This document shows, in pieces, positions 7,779-12,044 of a DNA stretch of 12,044 nt. Source of the DNA: Sanchytrium tribonematis (lineage: Eukaryota; Sanchytriomycota; Sanchytriomycetes; Sanchytriales; Sanchytriaceae); contig JADGIG010000231.1 of assembly GCA_018985235.1 (NCBI GenBank), positions 1-12,044 of the forward strand. Reading direction: 5' to 3'. The position numbers and the translations under genes are program-made. Within the stretch, counting starts at the first letter, position 1. Each line of letters opens with the position of its first letter. Below the pieces are notes generated by a model. The model made no database searches. It was not told where the DNA came from and was given only the letters and a program-made list of their open reading frames with translations.

Positions 7779-8109
7779 GGCTATTTTGCATATAATATCC
7801 TGCTTGTTCCCCTGCCACTTTCAACTCTACCGCGCTACGATTAGTTAGGTATTGTAAATAATGAAGTGGTTTAATTTGATAAACCACGCATAAACCCACA
7901 AACATATTTTCAGCATAATTCAATTGATTTGTCCTATTTACATAGTCTATTAATATATCTACTATAGGGTTCAAAGTCTCAAATCCAAGTCTTCCCACTG
8001 TTATGTAATATAGAATTGGTTCTATATATTCAAAACCATTTGAATTTATATCAAATTTCTCCAAAATGTGGTTTATTATATTTTCAGACTTGCTCAGATG
8101 ACAGTGCAT
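7774..8109 (-). CDS. Small orphan helical protein, 111 aa
   Basis: The frame is intact from ATG 8107-8109 to TAA 7774-7776. I do not recognise the family. The sequence is almost entirely predicted alpha-helix with regularly spaced hydrophobic residues (ENIINHILEKF near the start; PIVDILIDYVNR in the middle; SAVELKVAGEQAGYYM at the end), like one to three helical-repeat units. There is no signal peptide or membrane segment. Its composition matches neighbouring genes and the stop lies within an AATAAA, which supports reality. It converges with the Crinkler-like gene (221 bp apart) and diverges from the small spliced gene with a ~104-bp shared promoter region. It could be the last exon of a longer gene, since the start region is not otherwise supported. 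Confidence 0.6.
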   Translation of the reverse strand: MHCHLSKSENIINHILEKFDINSNGFEYIEPILYYITVGRLGFETLNPIVDILIDYVNRTNQLNYAENMFVGLCVVYQIKPLHYLQYLTNRSAVELKVAGEQAGYYMQNSQ

Positions 8110-8213
8110 TTCATACTAGGTTAGCTGCGTCCAATTTATATTAAATCATTCGGGAGTTTTTCGGGTAATCGAAAGCTAAAATTACAAATCGGGTCATAAA
8201 ACAAACTATAAAA
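8110..8213. promoter_or_regulatory. Divergent intergenic region
   Basis: About 104 bp lie between the ATGs of the 111-aa gene (-) and the small spliced gene (+). TATAAA occurs at 8206-8211, too close to ATG 8214 to be a standard TATA box. No other element is recognisable. Confidence 0.35.
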
Positions 8214-8463
8214 ATGACTCAGAATGACGTGGCGGCGTCTCCTTGCGTTTCCTGTACAATCATGCCATCCCAAATTCTGGGGTCTTGTAAGTTGCGGTTC
8301 TTTATGTAATACGCTTAAGAAGAATCAGGTGACTTAAAATTTGTGAATTGTATACGAATGGACATTTAATTTTTTTGTCGCAGATTTTAGACAAAATTTG
8401 ATAAGTCAAAGACACGATCTGTTCAAACAGAAGATGTTATGGGAAGTCAAGGCTATGGTGTAA
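8214..8463 (+). CDS. Candidate two-exon gene for a 50-aa protein (exons 8214-8286 and 8384-8463)
   Basis: ATG 8214 opens a 24-codon exon ending at a perfect donor, GTAAGT (8287-8292). A good acceptor follows: a T-rich tract (ATTTAATTTTTTTGTCG) ending in CAG at 8381-8383. Removing these 97 bp joins a split codon (T|AT, Tyr) and continues open for 26 more codons to TAA 8461-8463. The product has 50 residues. Exon 1 carries a Cys-x-x-Cys (PCVSC, residues 10-14). The junction region reads ILGSYFRQNLISQRH, and the C-terminus is basic/amphipathic (LFKQKMLWEVKAM). Coding in exon 2 without ATG, plus matched splice sites and phase, is the evidence. The start-proximal CxxC-x-GSY pattern faintly recalls short mitochondrial assembly proteins, but I cannot assign a family. 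A branch-point motif is not clear. Confidence 0.55.
8287..8383 (+). other. Putative spliceosomal intron, 97 bp
   Basis: The donor is GTAAGT and the acceptor is a poly-T tract followed by GTCGCAG. The intron is AT-rich and its phase is 1 (T|AT). No CTAAC-type branch point stands out; the ATTTAAT at about 8364-8370 is one possibility. Confidence 0.55.
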
Positions 8464-8799
8464 ATAAGTGAGAAATGAGGTGGTATAATTGCCGATTTGT
8501 GAAATGATGTAAATTGCGGTCCAATCGCCAGTACACCTCCAACCTGGCAAATTTGGGATGTTTTGGTAGCAACCCAAGTTTGAAAAATTCGAGTTTGAAA
8601 GTTTTAAAAGTTTTTTCGTCCAAATGAAATTTTCACCCCTAAAACACCTCCGTTATATTGTACAATGAGTTAGATCATTAAAATCAAGAACAATGAATGC
8701 CAAAAAGATACAAATCGTTTAATGTTTTCTTTCTAAGATGTTTTAATCTTTCGTGAATTTATCTTTGTATCTTGACAGACTTATGAGTTATTCGCGATT
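8464..8799. other. Intergenic stretch without a detectable gene
   Basis: This AT-rich stretch has frequent stops in all frames and only short local repeats (GTTTGAAA-like words near 8575-8610). A ~31-codon open run after a possible CAG acceptor near 8531 is noted elsewhere but not supported as an exon. Confidence 0.4.
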
Positions 8800-10276
8800 T
8801 CATGGTCGCATTCCATTCATTGATTTTTGACGTTGCTCAATCGCTTCTTCAAATTTTCTCCAGCATCTCCCTAATTTCAAACATAAGATTTTTAAGGGCA
8901 TTTTGAGAGTCTGCCAAATTAATTGAAAGTTATTAAATGTAAATTAAAATCATTTGACTCCAACAGATATTTGAGAATATTCAAAAGTAATTTTTAGATA
9001 AAGTTCTTGAAACTTAAAATGAGTTTGTCTATCCCATTTATTTTGAATTTGAAAGTTTATTTACTACTTTATCCAATGACCATTTCGAGCATGGATCTCT
9101 CTAATTCGCTTTGGCATACTGTTGACTAAACTTTCACGGTAAAAATCATCAAGTGTTTAATCACCATTTAGCTTGAAGGCAATGTCAAGTGTCGCAAACA
9201 GTCAAATCAGTAACTGATTGATTTCGCTCTGTGTTGGAACTCAATTTCAATCGCACTTGTGTTACCTGTGGAATAGCTTCTTCCTTCAATAAATCTCTAC
9301 TTAGATTATATTCTATCAATGACATCGGTCGCACTTGTTGTTCGCTTACAATCCTCGTATTTGCTAGATTAGCTACACCCTTCAGATTTAAATAAGGTCT
9401 TCTCTACAACCTCGAATAATCTCTCCGTAACAGTTCACATCTTCGTTTTCAAAGGTAAATCTTGACAAATCAATACCAATTATCCTACTAACGACTCAGA
9501 ACATCGTTTATCCTTCTTTATCTTCGATCGAGGGGTTTCCAAAATGCCTTGAAATAAAATTTCTAATCGCCGAATATTTACTTTTTCTAGCAAATCGCTC
9601 GTTTGTAAAATACTTACAAATACATAGATGACTTTTCTCATAAATTGAATAGACGGAACTAGCTGCATACGTACCTCGCCACTATGTTTGTACTGTTAAT
9701 CTAACCAAACAACTGCAGCTCTCGCCACATTTTGATGCATTTCTAATTGCGAATCCTCCAATTTAATCTTTTTTGATACTTTTTCTTGCTTCGCAGTGCG
9801 TTGTTTGTCACATAGATAATCTTTTAATGTGTAATTTCTGAAGAAGGCGTACTACAGTCAATCAACTCAGAAGAAGGTGGTGTTTCTCGTGGCATTGTGT
9901 CTGCTTCTAATGCTAATTTGAACTCATATTCTCTAGTAAAAACATTCCAGGCTGCATCCCATTTTGGAAAAGCTGCTTTGGCTGCTTCAAAACCAGATCC
10001 TTAAGAACGGATTCGAAATGTTTTATGAAATTGAGCACGATAAGATACAATGCTATTAGAGATGTATTTGCCTGTGAGTCTGGTTCGGTCAAATGATGCG
10101 TCGTAAATGCGGTCGTCCTCCCACTCTGTTGCTATTTTATCTGCATGTTCGCCTTTAAGATTCCGATTGAATTTGTACTATTGAATTTCTGAAAGTTATC
10201 AGAATATTCTTGTAAAATGTCCGCCCACGAGCTCGTCGGGCACATTTGCGATTGATGGATCGGTCTCTTTTGCCAT
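8800..10276 (-). pseudogene. Multiply broken gene, possible trihelix/Myb-SANT-like N-terminal domain
   Basis: Reading the minus strand from ATG 10274-10276 gives a chain of protein-like blocks interrupted by frameshifts and stops. Blocks: SSWADILQEYSDNFQKF (ending near 10170, after a shift); FNRNLKGEHADKIATEWEDD... to a TAA at 10001-10003; GSGFEAAKAAFPKWDAAWNVF... in the same frame; DKQRTAKQEKVSKKIKLED... to TAA 9696-9698; the 62-codon block ending at 9480; RIVSEQQVRPMSLIEYNLSR (~9300); DDFYRESLVNSMPKRIREIH to TAG 9064-9066; then NALKNLMFEIREMLEKI / FEEAIEQRQKSMNG ending at TGA 8800-8802. The spacing Trp...YRAQF...GSGF...PKWDAAWNVF followed by a basic region resembles trihelix/Myb-SANT-like DNA-binding proteins, often seen in transposons; this is a tentative call. 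Original length was roughly 430-490 aa. Confidence 0.62.
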
Positions 10277-10301
10277 TTTGAATTTGTTTTATCCTTTATT
10301 T

Positions 10302-10337
10302 ATTATGAAATACTCTTAAAATTTGAAATTTCATAAT
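10302..10337. repeat. 10-bp inverted repeat ATTATGAAAT / ATTTCATAAT
   Basis: The arms at 10302-10311 and 10328-10337 are perfect complements with a 16-bp loop. The right-arm word recurs at 10394-10403. It sits just upstream of the start of the broken minus-strand gene. Confidence 0.6.
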
Positions 10338-10357
10338 TCATTTCGCGCAATTATGAA
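10330..10357. repeat. 9-bp inverted repeat TTCATAATT / AATTATGAA around CATTTCGCGC
   Basis: The arms at 10330-10338 and 10349-10357 are perfect, with a 10-bp loop containing CGCG. It overlaps the previous repeat, so two alternative hairpins share an arm. Confidence 0.6.
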
Positions 10358-10393
10358 CTACCAATGGATAAACATCTCCATGTTTGAAAAACA

Positions 10394-10412
10394 ATTTCAT
10401 AATCCATGAAAT
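10394..10412. repeat. 7-bp inverted repeat ATTTCAT / ATGAAAT
   Basis: The arms at 10394-10400 and 10406-10412 are perfect, separated by 5 bp. The left arm lies within a second copy of ATTTCATAAT (first copy at 10328-10337). Confidence 0.5.
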
Positions 10413-10414
10413 GA

Positions 10415-10723
10415 ATAAAAGAATGCACCCGGAGACCCAATGTGAATTTATCCATCAACAAACCAAAACAACAATTGGCTTATTTAGCAACAATTGTAAG
10501 AGTGATTAGAGATAAGCAATATGACTTGGTTGTAGATGGTGAAGAAGAGAAGACATTTAGAGCACATGCAGGGCAGTTTTTGCCATTTACAAATGATTTG
10601 GCAACAGATTGTGATATTGAGAATGTTGAAGTGATTGCAAATCAATTGCATCATTTAAAGGCACGTGGTCGGTTCTTATTGGTGGAAAACACGTGCTGCG
10701 ACAGGGAGAAACTTGAAAAATAA
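10415..10723 (+). CDS. ATG-less frame, possible exon or retroelement integrase C-terminal remnant
   Basis: The frame is open from just after a TGA at 10412-10414 to TAA 10721-10723 and contains no methionine codon at all. It is either a downstream exon, a non-ATG gene or a relic. The core, ATIVRVIRDKQYDLVVDGEE and the following residues to HAGQFLPF, has the strand pattern (x-V-x-V-hydrophilic-Y-x-V-x-DG...H-x-x-Q-L-x-P) of small beta-barrels at the C-terminus of Ty3/Gypsy integrases and of Tudor/KOW-like domains. After this the frame continues with ARGRFLLVENTCCDREK, which I cannot place. The TAA overlaps an AATAAA, as in the intact genes nearby, hinting at a true 3' end. The function is not established. 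Confidence 0.4.
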   Translation: MKECTRRPNVNLSINKPKQQLAYLATIVRVIRDKQYDLVVDGEEEKTFRAHAGQFLPFTNDLATDCDIENVEVIANQLHHLKARGRFLLVENTCCDREKLEK

Positions 10724-10724
10724 A
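10719..10724 (+). terminator. AATAAA overlapping the stop of the ATG-less frame
   Basis: The stop codon lies within the hexamer (AAA TAA A). It is the fifth stop/poly(A)-signal overlap in the window. Confidence 0.4.
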
Positions 10725-10751
10725 AATGACCTGGTATTTAATGCAAAAGGT

Positions 10752-11264
10752 TCAGGTCCTTGTCAAATGTATCCATAATCTTCTAAACTTGGATTCATTT
10801 TGACATTTTCCCCTTGTTTCTTGCAATTTCCTTCTAATTTCCAATCTGTTTATCACTTTATCTAAGTTTTGCTTTAAGAATTTTTTTTCAGTTGCATCAT
10901 TTGTAGAAAGATCAATTAATTTTCGGAATTGAAATCGTCGTTTCACCTTTAAATCTGTCTTCTTTCATATTTTTAATTACTTAAGTGGTAGTTTTCGAGG
11001 TTGTTTTCAAATTTTCGCAACTTTGGATGTGCCATTGCCATCAAATTCACTTTCGCTACTATCACTATTTAAATACATTTGTTGACTTTGTTGATTATAA
11101 CCATTCTCATTTACATCAGATCGCATATTCATGTCAGCGTTTTTCATTTTAACTGGCTTTTTCCGATTAAATTTTAAATCAATTTGGGAAACAAATTCCT
11201 CTGGTAAGTAAGTTGCAAATATGGACTTGCTTCCATAAAAGTTTTTTTTTCTTGTATCTGTCAC
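10752..11264 (-). pseudogene. Decayed minus-strand reading frame with charged segments
   Basis: Two open runs share one frame. 11264-11007 begins at a GTG and contains ATYLPEEFVSQIDLKFNRKK followed by an acidic Ser-rich end (SDSSESEFDGNG). 10946-10752 is strongly basic and helical (KKFLKQNLDKVINRLEIRRK). Between them (about 11006-10947) there are three in-frame stops. The first run stays open upstream to a TAG at 11310-11312, with no ATG at its front. It could be an old host gene, the AT-rich flank of the retroelement insertion, or two exons separated by a short intron; no convincing splice pair was found. No family is recognised. Confidence 0.3.
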
Positions 11265-11272
11265 TATTTTTA

Positions 11273-11302
11273 TAATAATATCTAGACTTTTTGATATTAT
11301 TA
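11273..11302. repeat. 10-bp perfect inverted repeat TAATAATATC / GATATTATTA
   Basis: The arms at 11273-11282 and 11293-11302 flank the loop TAGACTTTTT. The right arm ends exactly where the GC-rich retroelement segment starts (11303). Confidence 0.6.
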
Positions 11303-11413
11303 CGTGGCTCTAATGGGACACCTTCTGCAGATCTGGGGGTGAATGAAAAATGGGATTTCTTGGGATCATTGGGTGAAATGCAGATTGGCTTGAGTGTGCT
11401 TCGTGGCTCTAAT
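11303..11413. repeat. 12-bp direct repeat CGTGGCTCTAAT, 99 bp apart
   Basis: Copies lie at 11303-11314 and 11402-11413. They are followed by GGGACA and AGGGGACA respectively, so the similarity extends imperfectly to ~18-20 bp. On the minus strand each copy carries a TAG in the pol reading frame (11409-11411 and 11310-11312), because 99 is a multiple of three. Confidence 0.65.
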
Positions 11414-12044
11414 AGGGGACAAAGTATTTCTCTATTTCCTCTGCATCCATGAACTCGGTGTCCAGAACTACAGATTGAATGGAAGTCGGCACTTTGGGTG
11501 CGCCATCATGAGAGGATTGGGGATAATAGCCATAAGAGTATGGCTGTGCCAACCAGGTGAGGATGGGGGGTTTAACAGAGAGTGAGTCAGTCTGATTAAT
11601 AAATCGTTGCCCAAATAAAATCTTTAGATCTGCCACTACTTTGTTGGTGACCACCCAGATTTGAACTGGAGTGGGGTTTGGTAGTATTCCATCTGGAACG
11701 GAGCCATCACGTAGCCAAGACTACGCTCGCCTAGCCCGTTGGCCAGAAGGACAATGCGGCTTTCATCATGGATCATCTTTGGGATGAGTCCAAATGAAGA
11801 CGTGGTGGCATAGGACATGATGTTGATTTCTGCCCCTGTGTCCAATAGTATGACAGCAGGTTTATGGTTGATCAGGCCTCTAAACATTGGTTTAGAAGAG
11901 AAGTCAGGAGTAGGTGCCTCTAAGTGATGTATGAAGTCACTTAAAGGAGGATAGGCAGAGTGGGATTTACTGAGGAATCGACAAGGTTGTGTCTTTGGAG
12001 GGCGTTGGCTCACTTTCTGTCGATGAACCAGCGCAGCGCCAAAG
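11409..12044 (-). pseudogene. Frameshifted gag-pol fragment with retropepsin-like aspartic protease
   Basis: The frame is open from the right window edge, so it is partial. It carries the aspartic protease signature LLDTGAEINIM (catalytic Asp-Thr-Gly at about 11842-11834), preceded by a Pro/Ser-rich linker. The flap/substrate-strand region LLANGLGERSLGYV follows, and then the frame hits TAG at 11636-11638. The homologous continuation (VVADLKILFGQRFI, equivalent to the conserved hydrophobic-LG-x-x-x-hydrophobic end of retropepsins) lies in the -1 frame, open from ~11680 to TAG 11409-11411. This shows a one-base change near the GGGG at 11673-11676. The DTG-to-ILFG spacing suits a Ty3/Gypsy protease. 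Reverse transcriptase should follow but does not. Whether the shift is decay or sequencing error is not known; no canonical slippery heptamer is seen in the correct phase. Confidence 0.82.

Larger units (their letters stand above)
11303..12044 (-). mobile_element. Ty3/Gypsy-like LTR retroelement fragment (edge of window)
   Basis: This segment is clearly richer in G+C than the ~35% GC host genes to its left and encodes a retropepsin on the minus strand. The compositional change is abrupt near 11303, at the CGTGGCTCTAAT repeat. Only the gag/protease junction region is in the window. Neither reverse transcriptase nor RNase H follows downstream (leftward), so the element is truncated or rearranged on that side. 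No clear TG...CA LTR is visible. Confidence 0.75.

Noticed and set aside
8531-8632. Possible third exon after a CAG near 8531, 31 codons open
   Set aside because: There is no matching donor in phase at the end of exon 2, the composition is low-complexity, and the TAA at 8461 closes the frame naturally.
8781-10357. Terminal inverted repeats bounding the broken gene
   Set aside because: Shared words (TTATGA, TTCGCG, ATTTCAT) occur at both sides but in an order that does not align as clean direct or inverted repeats, so I did not call a complete transposon.
11660-11690. Programmed -1 frameshift in the protease
   Set aside because: No X XXY YYZ heptamer in the zero frame at the shift point; simple one-base decay is more likely.
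1-12044. CRISPR array, rRNA or bacterial operon signals
   Set aside because: No spaced repeats, rRNA-like blocks or ribosome-binding-site pattern; gene content is eukaryotic.

Overview
The window looks like AT-rich, compact nuclear DNA of a fungus or a close fungal relative. I infer this from a Nrd1/Seb1-type RNA-binding protein, a CAP59/GT69-type glycosyltransferase (a mainly fungal family) and a Pho85/Cdk5-type kinase. These sit beside a Crinkler/RHS-type NTPase-nuclease, a family known from oomycetes, chytrids, Rozella and some Mucoromycota. An early-diverging or parasitic fungal lineage (Cryptomycota, aphelid or chytrid type) fits best, but I cannot name the species. Most genes are uninterrupted frames. 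One very small gene (8214-8463) appears to carry a 97-bp spliceosomal intron.

Layout. 3-1094 (+): C-terminal part of a Nrd1/Seb1-like transcription-termination factor. 1567-2472 (+): an orphan 301-aa protein. 2754-3977 (-): GT69 glycosyltransferase. 4058-5044 (-): Cdk5/Pho85-like kinase. 5082-5588 (+): orphan 168-aa protein, head to head with the kinase at only 37 bp. 5804-7552 (+): Crinkler-like NTPase plus REase-fold nuclease whose Walker A lysine is replaced. 7774-8109 (-): small orphan protein. 8214-8463 (+): candidate two-exon gene for a 50-aa protein. From about 8.8 kb onward the gene order decays. 8800-10276 (-) is a heavily broken gene, possibly with a trihelix/Myb-SANT-like N-terminal domain. 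10302-10412 is a knot of inverted repeats. 10415-10723 (+) is an ATG-less frame. 10752-11264 (-) holds remnants of charged frames. 11303-12044 (-) is a visibly more GC-rich fragment of a Ty3/Gypsy-like retroelement with the retropepsin motif and a frameshift.

The left 8.1 kb is a housekeeping-plus-effector gene block. The right 3.3 kb is a mobile-element and pseudogene graveyard. No operon-like functional unit is evident. The most informative signals are: (i) the tiny spliced gene; (ii) the Crinkler-like protein with a degenerate P-loop; (iii) AATAAA signals overlapping the stop codons of several genes, a compaction feature also described in microsporidia and Giardia; (iv) the loss of the Thr14/Tyr15 inhibitory pair in the CDK; and (v) the decayed gene and repeat cluster next to the retroelement.
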